DNA of 64,000 bases from Streptomyces lienomycini (lineage in GTDB: Bacteria; Actinomycetota; Actinomycetes; Streptomycetales; Streptomycetaceae): assembly GCF_027947595.1 (NCBI RefSeq), contig NZ_CP116257.1:6818001-6882000 (forward strand), given 5' to 3'. Positions 1 through 7,781 of the stretch are shown here, one piece after another. The notes beneath the pieces are model-generated. The model worked only from the letters and a program-made list of their open reading frames with translations. It had not been told where the DNA came from and searched no databases. The number at the start of each line of letters is the position of its first letter. The stretch's first letter is position 1. A program made the translations under genes and the position numbers.

Positions 1-1
1 C

Positions 2-862
2 TGGCGGGTGGCGCACGGCATCCTCGGCGCCGCCGCACTGGTGGTGGGGGGACTCGGCGCGCGGGCCCTGTCGGAGTCGCGCTCACCGCGGGAGGGCCGG
101 CCGGACTTCGCCGGGGCGCTGACGTTCGGACCGGCGCTGGTCGCGCTGGTGGCGGCGCTGACGCTGGGCCGCGACGGGTGGCTGCGGGCGCCGGTGGGGC
201 TGCTGCTGGCGGCGACCGTGCTCCTCGGCGCCCTGTTCGTCGTACTGGAGCGCCGCGCGGCCACCCCCATGATCGACCTGTCGCTGCTGCGCCGCCCGCT
301 CTTCCTGGCGTCCTCCGCGGGCGGACTGTTCACGGGCCTGTCGGTGCTCGGCCTGTTCAGCTTCCTGCCGACGGTGCTCCAGCGGGCGCTCGGCCTGTCC
401 CCCATGGACACGGCCCTGCTCTCCCTGCTCTGGGCCGGTCTCGCCTTCGCGGTGGCCCTCCAGGTCCGCCGCATCGTCCACCGCGTCCCGCCCCGCCACC
501 AACTGGTCGTCGGTTTCGTCCTGCACGCGGCCGGCGTCCTGACCATGCTCGGCGCGGTCGGCGCGGGCTCCTGGGCCCGCCTGCTGCCCGGCCTCGTCCT
601 GGCGGGCGTCGGCAGCGGCCTGCTGAACGCCGCGCTGCCCCTGCTCGCGGTGGAGTCGGTACCGGCGGCCCGCGCGGCGATGGGCTCGGGCGCGCAGCAG
701 ACGTTCCGCTACATCGGCTCGTGCGCCGGGGTCGCGCTGACGATCGCGATCGCGACGTCGGCGGGGAGCCCGGGGGCGGGCACGGACGTGGCGCTGTGGG
801 TGTCGGCGGGGCTGGCGGTGGCGGCGGCCGTGCTGGTGGGAGCGCTGCGGGAACGGACCTGA
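2..862 (+). CDS. MFS drug exporter, DHA2-like (5' truncated)
   Basis: C-terminal part of a major facilitator superfamily exporter; the frame is open from the window edge, so the start lies outside. About 286 residues are visible. They contain roughly eight hydrophobic helices separated by short charged loops. A GRDGW segment and the FLPTVLQRALGLSP loop are typical of the 14-helix DHA2 proton antiporters (family knowledge). It ends with TGA and a short arginine-rich tail. The substrate cannot be told. It is about 90 bases from the next gene on the same strand, and no hairpin was seen between them. Confidence 0.85.
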   Translation, partial: WRVAHGILGAAALVVGGLGARALSESRSPREGRPDFAGALTFGPALVALVAALTLGRDGWLRAPVGLLLAATVLLGALFVVLERRAATPMIDLSLLRRPLFLASSAGGLFTGLSVLGLFSFLPTVLQRALGLSPMDTALLSLLWAGLAFAVALQVRRIVHRVPPRHQLVVGFVLHAAGVLTMLGAVGAGSWARLLPGLVLAGVGSGLLNAALPLLAVESVPAARAAMGSGAQQTFRYIGSCAGVALTIAIATSAGSPGAGTDVALWVSAGLAVAAAVLVGALRERT

Positions 863-950
863 GCCCCGGCGGGCGTCGGCGCCCCCGATCCCCGGTCCGC
901 GGCCCGCGGATGGCTGACCCTCGTCACCTCGCCGCAGTACGGTGTCCCCC

Positions 951-1988
951 ATGCGCCCCGACACGCCCGCCGAGAACGTCGACCACGCCGCCGAAGCAGC
1001 CCGCCTGGAACGCACCGCAGGCCTCTACCCCGAGGACGCCGAGGCCCTGCTGCTGCGCGCCGCGGCCCACCTGGAGCTGTCCGGCGCCCGCCCCGCCGCG
1101 ACCGCGCTCTACGACCGCCTGCTGTCCTCCGTCGCCTCCTCCGGGTCGCTGGAGAACCCGTCCCTGGTCCGCGCCCTGAAGGCGTCGAACCTCTGGGAGT
1201 ACGACCACGAGGCGGAGGCCCGGGCGATCATCGACGGCGTCCGTGCGGCGGCGCCGCGCGACCCCGCCCCCTGGGTGATCGTGGCCGAGGCCCTGGAGAC
1301 CCACGACGAACTGGAGGCGGCGCACGAGACGTTCACGGAGGCCGCCCGCCTGCTCCTCACCGACGTACCGGAACCCCCGTACGCGACGCATCCCGTCCTC
1401 TACGGCCGCCACCGCGTCCGCCGGATGCTGGGCCTGGCCCACGACGACTGGGACACCCTGGCCGACACCCTGCACTCGATGCCGGTCTCCCTGGACGAGC
1501 TGCACGACCCGAAGCGCGTCTGGTCCCTGGGCTCGGAGAACCCGGCGGACCTGGAGGCGGAGATCTCCCGCCTCCGTGCCGAACTGGGCGCCTACCGCGA
1601 GGCCCTGTCCCGCCCCTTCCCGGTGGCCATGCTCCACTGGCCGGCCGGCGAACTGGCGGAGCTGGTCGAGGCGTACCCGTCCCTCGCCTCCGAGTACCCG
1701 TCCTACGACGACCACCTGGCGTCGATAGAGGCGGCCCTGCGCGAACTGGCCTCCTCGGGCACCCCGAACCTGGGCGTGGTCCCGGGCACGGTCCCGTCCT
1801 ACGAGGCCTTCGCCGCGTCGGAGGGCGCGTCCCCGGCCGACCCGACGCTGCTCCCGCAGTACGCGACGACGCTGGCCGCCCGGGGACTGGCGGTGGCGTG
1901 GCCGCCGCAGCGCGGGGCGGCGTGCTGGTGCGGGTCGCAGCGGCCGTACGGGCAGTGCCACGGCGAGGACGCCGCCGGGGACCGATGA
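951..1988 (+). CDS. TPR-like protein with C-terminal SEC-C zinc motif
   Basis: A 345-residue soluble protein. The first two thirds are alanine/leucine-rich helical pairs resembling tetratricopeptide repeats (LYPEDAEALLLRAAAHLEL, then further units). The C-terminus carries a SEC-C type zinc motif, CWCGSQRPYGQCHG, near residues 327-340; in SecA and related proteins this motif binds zinc and contacts partner proteins. The ATG at 951 was preferred over an in-frame GTG nine bases upstream; neither has a clear ribosome site. Function is not known; a scaffold or adaptor role is only an inference. Confidence 0.8.
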   Translation: MRPDTPAENVDHAAEAARLERTAGLYPEDAEALLLRAAAHLELSGARPAATALYDRLLSSVASSGSLENPSLVRALKASNLWEYDHEAEARAIIDGVRAAAPRDPAPWVIVAEALETHDELEAAHETFTEAARLLLTDVPEPPYATHPVLYGRHRVRRMLGLAHDDWDTLADTLHSMPVSLDELHDPKRVWSLGSENPADLEAEISRLRAELGAYREALSRPFPVAMLHWPAGELAELVEAYPSLASEYPSYDDHLASIEAALRELASSGTPNLGVVPGTVPSYEAFAASEGASPADPTLLPQYATTLAARGLAVAWPPQRGAACWCGSQRPYGQCHGEDAAGDR

Positions 1989-2076
1989 GATTCGGCGCGG
2001 GCAGGTGTCTACCAGTGCGACACCCTGACGCACGACGCGAGGCGTCAGCCGGATCTCCCCGAGGAGACAGGACGAC

Positions 2077-2532
2077 ATGAGCACCGAGCAGACCCCCGCC
2101 GCGGCCGACGGCTTCTCCTACACCCTGACCCGCACCCTGGACGCCCCCGCGGCCCGGGTCTGGCAGGCGTGGACCACCCCCGACCAGTACGCCCGGTGGG
2201 CCTACGCCGTCCCCGGCTCCGTGGAGATGGACGTCCGCCCCGGCGGCACCTGGAAGGCCACGATGCGCACCCCGGACGGCGCGGAGTTCCCCCTGACGGG
2301 CTCCTACACCGAGGTCGCCGAGCCCCGCCGGCTGACCATCGGCATGGACGTCCCGGGCCGCCCCGACCCGGCGCTGATGACCCTGGAACTCACGGAACAG
2401 GGCCCGCGCAACACCGTGATCACCCTCAGCCAGACCTGCGACACGGCGGAGGAGCGGGACGGCGCGGAGCAGGGCAGCGGGATGCTGCTGGACGGGCTGG
2501 CGGGGTTCCTGGCGGGCGGGCCACAGGACTGA
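2077..2532 (+). CDS. SRPBCC / AHSA1-family protein
   Basis: A 151-residue protein of the START/Bet v1-like AHSA1 family. Signs are the opening beta strand FSYTLTRTLDAPAARVWQAW, the DQYARWAY segment, and a central PGGTWKATMRTPDG motif. Family members form a hydrophobic cavity and bind lipid-like or polyketide-like ligands, or act as Hsp90 activator homologues; the ligand here is unknown. A GAGGAGAC ribosome site lies about 8 bases before the ATG. It is followed by a very GC-rich inverted repeat that probably ends transcription toward the convergent gene at 2647. Confidence 0.85.
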   Translation: MSTEQTPAAADGFSYTLTRTLDAPAARVWQAWTTPDQYARWAYAVPGSVEMDVRPGGTWKATMRTPDGAEFPLTGSYTEVAEPRRLTIGMDVPGRPDPALMTLELTEQGPRNTVITLSQTCDTAEERDGAEQGSGMLLDGLAGFLAGGPQD

Positions 2533-2565
2533 ACTCCGCCCGGCACGAGCGCCGTCCCTGCGTCA

Positions 2566-2646
2566 GGGGCGGGGGCGGGGGCGGGGGCGGGCGCGGTCAG
2601 GAGCAGGCGAGACCGCCGCCGCCGCCCGCCCGCCCGCCCGCCCGCC
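2566..2646. terminator. GC-rich bidirectional hairpin between convergent genes
   Basis: The left arm is four tandem GGGGGC units plus GGGCGCGGTC. The right arm is GACCGCCGCC followed by repeated CCCGC units. Together they can fold into a long imperfect stem around a loop at about 2599-2610. It sits between the convergent stop codons at 2532 and 2647, as expected of a shared terminator. The G tracts could also form a G-quadruplex. Confidence 0.6.
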
Positions 2647-2958
2647 TCAGCAGGTGACTGTGCGGTCGTACGTACCGAAGACGCCCTCGTAGATGTACAG
2701 CTTGCTCGCACCGTTGGCGATCGTGTAGCACGGGCTGTCGCCGGCGTTGTTCACGACCACCTTCACCCGCATCGTTTTGCCGCAGTTGTTGGAGAGGTCC
2801 ACGTCGAAGCCGTTGGGCGTGCCGGTCACGTACCGACCGATACACGCGGGCGCGGTGCCGGCGGCCACAGCATGAGCGGCCGGCGCGGAGACAGCGAGGC
2901 TTCCGCCGATTGCTGCCGCCGTGGCGACGACCATGGAGAGTTTCCTGCGAGAAGACAT
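2647..2958 (-). CDS. small secreted protein, four-cysteine, tendamistat-like layout
   Basis: A 103-residue precursor with a clear signal peptide: RRK, then a hydrophobic run ending in APAAHA, cleaved near residue 30. The mature protein of about 73 residues has four cysteines. Their spacing (20, 18 and 26 residues) is close to that of Streptomyces alpha-amylase inhibitors of the tendamistat type, and the CGKTMRVKVVVNN strand is similar. The inhibitory Trp-Arg-Tyr triplet of tendamistat is not seen, so amylase inhibition is doubtful. The start at 2958 has a perfect AGGGGG ribosome site 6 bases upstream. It is probably a single-gene unit. Confidence 0.75.
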   Translation of the reverse strand: MSSRRKLSMVVATAAAIGGSLAVSAPAAHAVAAGTAPACIGRYVTGTPNGFDVDLSNNCGKTMRVKVVVNNAGDSPCYTIANGASKLYIYEGVFGTYDRTVTC

Positions 2959-3236
2959 GTGTCCCCCTAGGACCGAAGAGTGTTGCTTTCTCGACAAAAG
3001 CTACGATGCCCACCCTTTGCTCCGAGCATGAGAGTTCACAGAAGAATGGCCGATATGCACCGACCATCGCCATAAGTCCCGCGGCCGCGGCAGGGAGCAG
3101 AGAGCAGGGGCGGGGAGGAGGGGGCAGATCAGAAGAGCACGGCGGAGTGCCCCGTTGTCTGCCCCCGCACACCTGGCCCCACGTCGGCGGGGCGACATGG
3201 TGAGACGGATCATGCCGAGCTACCGGAGGGGGCGCC

Positions 3237-3932
3237 TTGCACCAGCACGAGCGCATGGACAGGGAAACGACCGGCGGGGCACCCGCCCGGCTACCGCGGT
3301 CGGCCGCCCCGGTTGTCCCGGCCGTCCCCGCCGGTGAACAACTGCGGGCCACGGCCGGGCCCCTGAGCCCCTCGGCGGTGACGGCCCTGCAGCGCGCGGC
3401 GGGCAACACGGCGACGACGCACGCGGTGGCGGCCGACCCCCGTCACACGCCACGCGGCGCGAACCTGGCCGTCCAACGCGCGGAGAACGACAACACCGGC
3501 GGAGGTGCTCCAGCCGGCACGGCGCAGTCGCAGACCGTCGCCGAGGGCGAGGTCAAGAGCGTCGGCCCGGGCGGCACGATCACCTACCCCTCGGTGACAA
3601 GCTGCCTGACCATCACCGTCTACCTCCGGGACGGCAGCAAGGTCGGCGGTCATGCCAGCCTGCTCCAGATGTCCGGCGGCATGTACTCGGACCAGATCCT
3701 GCCCGCGATCAGGTCACAGGTGGGTGAGGGCAGGGTGGAGAAGATCGACGTCAGCGGCGCCGTCTCGGCATGGAACCCCGCGTATCTGAGAACCGCCATC
3801 GAGAAGTCCGACCCGGTCCCCCCGCAGAAGAACGACCCGGAGGGCATCCGCGACGTCGTGTCCAGCATCCTGGGCCGACAGAAGAAGAAGGTCTCCGTAC
3901 GGGAAACCCCCGACGGCACGCTGACCAGGTGA
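3237..3932 (+). CDS. LQxxAGN-motif protein of unknown function
   Basis: A 231-residue protein. The N-terminus is disordered, Pro/Ala-rich, and contains ALQRAAGNTATT followed by a VQR triplet. In Streptomyces this pattern marks many cargo-like proteins linked to extracellular contractile injection systems and DUF4157 metallopeptidases (family knowledge). The C-terminal half (about residues 95-231) looks like a folded domain with GGHASLLQMSGGMYSDQI, which I do not recognise. The TTG at 3237 was chosen because GGAGGGGG lies 6 bases upstream; the next ATG is at 3255. No injection-system structural genes are in the window. Confidence 0.7.
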   Translation: MHQHERMDRETTGGAPARLPRSAAPVVPAVPAGEQLRATAGPLSPSAVTALQRAAGNTATTHAVAADPRHTPRGANLAVQRAENDNTGGGAPAGTAQSQTVAEGEVKSVGPGGTITYPSVTSCLTITVYLRDGSKVGGHASLLQMSGGMYSDQILPAIRSQVGEGRVEKIDVSGAVSAWNPAYLRTAIEKSDPVPPQKNDPEGIRDVVSSILGRQKKKVSVRETPDGTLTR

Positions 3933-3940
3933 CGATCCTT

Positions 3941-4011
3941 ACGCGTCGGGCCTGCGCCACCTCGTGAACGTTCCGGTATGGTTCCTGGCCCGCAGCACGA
4001 TCGACATCGTC
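3941..4011 (+). pseudogene. remnant of a vsr gene (middle part)
   Basis: Seventy-one bases that translate as GLRHLVNVPV...STIDIV and align without gaps to positions 7411-7481 of the intact vsr gene (GLRYRVNVPV...TTDIV). By hand count 18 of 70 bases differ. Homology stops after the catalytic-aspartate segment TDIV, so this is non-functional. It lies just left of the kinase gene; a complementary vsr fragment lies just right of it. Confidence 0.65.
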
Positions 4012-4066
4012 GACACGGCAACCGCCGGCCAGCGTCTGCTCGGCGCGTGAGATTCTTCGAGGTCGG

Positions 4067-5581
4067 TCAGGATCCCGCCTCCGGCTGCGGGACCGGACGT
4101 GCCTCATCGCCGCCGAGAAGCTCGATATCGCTGATGGCGACCTGCTTGTTCTCGGAGGCGTAGTAGGACGACTTGATGGTGAAACGCACCACCAACACCT
4201 TGCCCACGTCGAGTGCGAAGTGCTGACCGCCCACCACCGGGGCAAGCATGAGGTCCCGCTCGACAGTCTTGCCCGCAGCCGTGGTGACGGTGACGGTCAC
4301 CCGGTTCGGCAGGGCCGACTCCGAGAGGGCACCGACCCGAGTGCTCACTCCGGATGTGAAGACTAGATCGGTCAGCCGAGTCGGCACGTCGAAACGGCCC
4401 TCGATCCACTCACCAGCACCGGAGTGAGCCACGCCAGGCCCCCACCAGGTCGCATCTTCCCTGTCGAAGGCGAGATCCGGCCCATGCCCCTCATACGAAT
4501 GGGACGCCTTCATTTCATTCGGGCGGACCGCGCGGACAAGGTCCCGCCAACTGTCCGAGTCATCCGTCGGCGACAACTGCTCCACCGACGGGGTCTTTGA
4601 CGACTCCCCTTCCGCATTGCCGCGCGCTCCGTCCGGCAACCCCACGGCCAGGGCCACCGCGGCACACGTGGCCACCCCTACCGCGAGCGCGCCCACGACG
4701 ATGCGTCGCCGTCGACGCACCCGATGAGGGACAGGATCGGACACGACCGGCGTCACCGTCGACTGCGAGAGCCCGTCGGCGGAGAACTCCCGTACCCGTT
4801 CCAGCAGCTCATCCGTAGACGGCCGCTTCGACGGATCCTTCTCCAGACAGTCCCCGACGACGCCTTGCAGCACCTCCGGCAGGCCATCCAGCCTGGGTGG
4901 ATCATGGACCACGTGGTACGCCGTCATGTAAGCGTTCTCGGCTTCGAACGGGCTGTGCCCGGATGCCGCGTGGACCAGGACCGAGGCCAGGGAGAAGACA
5001 TCCGTTTCGGGCCCGACGTCCTTCGGCGCACGAAACTGCTCCGGTGACATGAACGGCGGAGTTCCCATGACTCGTCCCGTCGTCGTCATGTGCTGCTGGT
5101 CGGACGCGCGGGAGATGCCGAAGTCGATGACGCGGGGACCGTCTTCGGACAGGATGACGTTCGACGGCTTCAGATCGCGATGCACCACCCCCACGCGATG
5201 GATGTCCCGCAGAGCTTCGGCCAACCCGACCGCCAGCTTTCGCAACTCCGGACTGCCCAGCGGACCTTTCTCGGCCACCTGTTGAGCCAGCGTGGGCCCC
5301 GGAATGTACGAGGTCGCCATCCACGGACGTACGGCGTCCGGGTCGGCGTCGACAACCGCCGCTGTGAAGGCGCCACTCACCCGGCGCGCAGCGGTCACCT
5401 CCCTGCGGAACCGGGCGCGGAACTCTGCGTCGTCAGCGAACTGCTGGTACACGACCTTCACCGCGATCCTGCGCCCCGAGCCCGACCGGGCGTGGTAGAC
5501 GACGCCCATGCCCCCTGACCCAAGCCGCCCCTCCAACCGGTAGCCACCGATCGACTCCGGGTCCTCCGTGCTGAGCGGCAT
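4067..5581 (-). CDS. membrane Ser/Thr protein kinase with extracellular discoidin-like domain
   Basis: A 504-residue Hanks-type kinase. The catalytic domain spans about residues 12-270: glycine loop GSGGMG, Lys42 in VKVV, HRDLKPSN around 134-141, and DFG. One membrane helix lies at about 295-316 after an arginine stop-transfer run. The outer part of about 190 residues resembles a galactose-binding/F5-8C beta sandwich (DLAFDREDATWWGPG, WIEGRFDVP, DIELLGG). It therefore probably senses a cell-surface ligand and phosphorylates cytoplasmic targets. The ATG at 5581 has GGGGGAT upstream; a TTG 15 bases earlier is possible. Vsr gene fragments flank it on both sides. Confidence 0.9.
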   Translation of the reverse strand: MPLSTEDPESIGGYRLEGRLGSGGMGVVYHARSGSGRRIAVKVVYQQFADDAEFRARFRREVTAARRVSGAFTAAVVDADPDAVRPWMATSYIPGPTLAQQVAEKGPLGSPELRKLAVGLAEALRDIHRVGVVHRDLKPSNVILSEDGPRVIDFGISRASDQQHMTTTGRVMGTPPFMSPEQFRAPKDVGPETDVFSLASVLVHAASGHSPFEAENAYMTAYHVVHDPPRLDGLPEVLQGVVGDCLEKDPSKRPSTDELLERVREFSADGLSQSTVTPVVSDPVPHRVRRRRRIVVGALAVGVATCAAVALAVGLPDGARGNAEGESSKTPSVEQLSPTDDSDSWRDLVRAVRPNEMKASHSYEGHGPDLAFDREDATWWGPGVAHSGAGEWIEGRFDVPTRLTDLVFTSGVSTRVGALSESALPNRVTVTVTTAAGKTVERDLMLAPVVGGQHFALDVGKVLVVRFTIKSSYYASENKQVAISDIELLGGDEARPVPQPEAGS

Positions 5582-5735
5582 TCTCTGATCCCCCAAGCAG
5601 TGCTCCAGGACGGGCCCCAGAATGACCTCACGCTATCGCGCGGGGGTGTGTGGTTGCAGTTGCACGGGCAAGGACCCACGCATGGACGCCGGACGCGCGA
5701 CACACCTCGGAAGAGCCGTTGGCCGCCACAATCGC

Positions 5736-5833
5736 CCTGCGCCCGTCTCCCTCCCCCGCGGCCGTCTCCGCCCGCACGAGCCGCCAGGGCTCCCGCGACA
5801 CGGCCCCGCAGATCGCGGAGCGGCAGCTGCTCC
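5736..5833 (+). pseudogene. remnant of a vsr gene (N-terminal part)
   Basis: Positions 5761-5833 match the intact vsr gene at 7338-7410 with about five differences in 73 bases (AAVSARTSRQGSRDTAPQIAERQLL against AAVSARMSRQGSRDTAPEIA). Upstream to about 5736 the similarity continues weakly. The match ends exactly where the other fragment (3941-4011) begins in vsr coordinates. The rest of the 5582-6021 stretch holds no gene I can support. Confidence 0.7.
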
Positions 5834-6021
5834 TCCAACCCACACTGTTCGCCCGTCGGATCCAACGGAGGGCTCCCGTCAGCACTCCACTCACGGAGCG
5901 ACTTGCACCGCCGGCGCGAACAGTCTCAAACGCGCTCTGAGCGGGGAGATGGTAGATAACCTCAGAGGAAACACTCTCTGTTGCGGGGGGTGCGGGGAGG
6001 GATCGACTCGGAGGGGGAACT

Positions 6022-6750
6022 TTGAGGAGTGACACGAAAGGGTGGCGCTTCCCCTTCATCACAGCGTGGGCCCGGGACGAAGGCAGGGTGCACACAACCG
6101 TGTGCCTACTCTTTGTCGCCGCCAACGTAGGACTCGTCGTCGTGATTGGGGTGAGGGATGGATACCCCATTTATGCCATCTCGTTACCTGCGGGGACTGC
6201 ACTACTCCTGTTGCTGGCGCTACTCATTCACTCAAGACAGAACAGCGCTCGATTGACGCGGTCGCGGCCCACCCCTCCGAAGGAGGGATTTGATACGGCG
6301 ACTGCGAACTCGTCATCAAGACTCCCGAACAGTGAACACACAAAGAGTGACCATCCCGCTACGAACGAGTCCACAAGCTCTCTGAACGGATTACGGCAAC
6401 AATCCGTCAGCAATATTGCTCGCGAGTACGTTCGACTCATCGACACGCAACCCGAAGAGTATCGAGATCTCGTAGAGGAAGCGGATCGTGAGATCCGGAC
6501 AGGAGAGGGCGAGTCCTCGGCAGCTCTGATTTTGAATGAGGTGCTGGGCATTTCGGGACCGGAACACACGCCAGAAGAAAGGCGCAAGGCACTGACTTAC
6601 GCCAGTCACGGTGTACTGGAAGTGTTTCGCACGCTTGGACCGCCCCCACCTGGAATTCAGGTACTCCCTCCCGGCGAGATGCCCGACGGAGGCGGAGGTG
6701 GCGTCTCGGACCCCGTACTAGATGCTGGTTGGGGTGGGCGCCGTGGCTGA
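6022..6750 (+). CDS. membrane protein of unknown function, island-specific
   Basis: A 242-residue protein with two N-terminal membrane helices (about residues 26-46 and 50-68). A polar, serine-rich linker follows, then a helical cytoplasmic domain (about 120-205, SNIAREYVRLIDTQPEEYRDL), and a Pro/Gly-rich tail. No family is recognised. The TTG start follows GGAGGGGG by 5 bases. Codon use is clearly more AT-rich than in the neighbours, suggesting recent transfer. It overlaps the next gene by 8 bases, so the two membrane proteins are probably made together. Location beside vsr suggests an accessory defence role, which is inference only. Confidence 0.7.
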   Translation: MRSDTKGWRFPFITAWARDEGRVHTTVCLLFVAANVGLVVVIGVRDGYPIYAISLPAGTALLLLLALLIHSRQNSARLTRSRPTPPKEGFDTATANSSSRLPNSEHTKSDHPATNESTSSLNGLRQQSVSNIAREYVRLIDTQPEEYRDLVEEADREIRTGEGESSAALILNEVLGISGPEHTPEERRKALTYASHGVLEVFRTLGPPPPGIQVLPPGEMPDGGGGGVSDPVLDAGWGGRRG

Positions 6751-7195
6751 TCAAGAAGCAGAAAGCCTCCCCTCGTCCCGTTCGCGGACGGAGGATCACG
6801 TGGTTGCGAATCTGCATGCGTGGATTGATCTTCCCCCGGCACACCTCAAAGTCGCGCTCGGATTCTATGGTGAGCGCGAGAAGCGAGATCATGAATACCG
6901 GATCGCGAAGACAGAGCGCGATCAGGAGATTCAGAGGCTGGAAGTTCTGAACCAGCACCGCCTGGACGTCATGGGCATGATGGCTGCCTTCGTGATCTCT
7001 GTTGCGTCAGTCGGCAGCGCCATTTATTTCGGAGCACGTCACGACTATTGGATGGCTGGAATCATGTTGGGTCCGACCGTATTCGCCATCATGAAGCTGT
7101 TCATAACACGCAAGGCGGACAAGTCCGACTTGAAGGCAGCAGGCGGAACTCTTGGGGCAGTCACGCAGCAAGGCAGTCCGCAATCTCTGCAGTGA
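6743..7195 (+). CDS. small two-helix membrane protein (DUF2335-like layout)
   Basis: About 150 residues: a charged amphipathic helical part (HLKVALGFYGEREKRDHEYRIAK) followed by two membrane helices (MMAAFVISVASVGSAIYFG and MAGIMLGPTVFAIMKLFI) and a short tail. The order of parts recalls DUF2335 membrane proteins, but identity is not proven. GTG at 6743 is chosen because it overlaps the end of the upstream membrane-protein gene (GTGGCTGA); an ATG at 6722 is possible. AT-richer than flanking genes. Together with its partner it could form a membrane effector or anchor for the island. Confidence 0.65.
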   Translation: MADQEAESLPSSRSRTEDHVVANLHAWIDLPPAHLKVALGFYGEREKRDHEYRIAKTERDQEIQRLEVLNQHRLDVMGMMAAFVISVASVGSAIYFGARHDYWMAGIMLGPTVFAIMKLFITRKADKSDLKAAGGTLGAVTQQGSPQSLQ

Positions 7196-7310
7196 GTCAC
7201 TCCGGCCTGCTGGAAGATCGGCCTCGGTTGCCACAGATTCCGTGGAGTCCAGCGCCAGCCGTGTCGCCAGAACTTGGTCCCCGCACGTCGTGCGCCGGCA
7301 CAATGACGTC

Positions 7311-7736
7311 GTGCCCGAACCTGCCCCCTCGTCTGCCGCCGTCTCCGCCCGCATGAGCCGCCAGGGCTCTCGCGACACGGCCCCGGAAATCGCGGTGCGG
7401 CAGCTGCTCCACGCATCGGGCTTGCGCTATCGCGTCAACGTTCCAGTGCCCGGCATGCCTCGCCGCACGACCGACATCGTCTTCCCCTCGGTCAAGGTCG
7501 CGATCTTCCTCGACGGCTGCTTCTGGCACGGCTGCCCTCAGCACGCCACCCAGCCGAAGTCCAACGCGGAGTGGTGGCGGACCAAGCTCGCCAAGAACAT
7601 GGCCCGCGACGCCGAGACGACACAACACCTGCAGGGCCGGGGGTGGACGGTCCTCCGGTTCTGGGAGCACGAAGCTCCGGACGACGTGGCGAACACGGTT
7701 CGGACGACCGTTCTCGCGGCCCGACGTCGTGATTGA
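7311..7736 (+). CDS. vsr: very short patch repair (Vsr) family endonuclease
   Basis: A 141-residue Vsr endonuclease. Classical members nick 5' of T:G mismatches that arise when 5-methylcytosine deaminates; members in defence loci may act as restriction nucleases (family knowledge). Conserved parts are SRQGSRDTAPE, the catalytic aspartate in RRTTDIVF, FLDGCFWHGCP with metal-site residues, NxxWWRxKLxxN, and VLRFWEHE. GTG 7311 is preferred because the N-terminus SSAAVSARMSRQ is conserved in relatives; ATG 7353 would cut into it. It is followed after 45 bases by two cytosine methyltransferase genes, the normal partner of Vsr. Two decayed copies of this gene lie at 3.9 and 5.8 kb. Confidence 0.9.
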   Translation: MPEPAPSSAAVSARMSRQGSRDTAPEIAVRQLLHASGLRYRVNVPVPGMPRRTTDIVFPSVKVAIFLDGCFWHGCPQHATQPKSNAEWWRTKLAKNMARDAETTQHLQGRGWTVLRFWEHEAPDDVANTVRTTVLAARRRD

Positions 7737-7781
7737 TCACCAAGTGGTCCCGAGGCTCGGGGACAGAGGGAAGGGGACTCG

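Noticed and set aside
3237..3932. Presence of an extracellular contractile injection system locus
   Set aside because: Only motif-bearing cargo-like proteins are seen. No sheath, tube, baseplate or DUF4157 metallopeptidase gene is in the window.
5582..6021. Several overlapping open frames of 60-180 codons
   Set aside because: They conflict with each other and contain the vsr fragment. None has a ribosome site and convincing protein composition.
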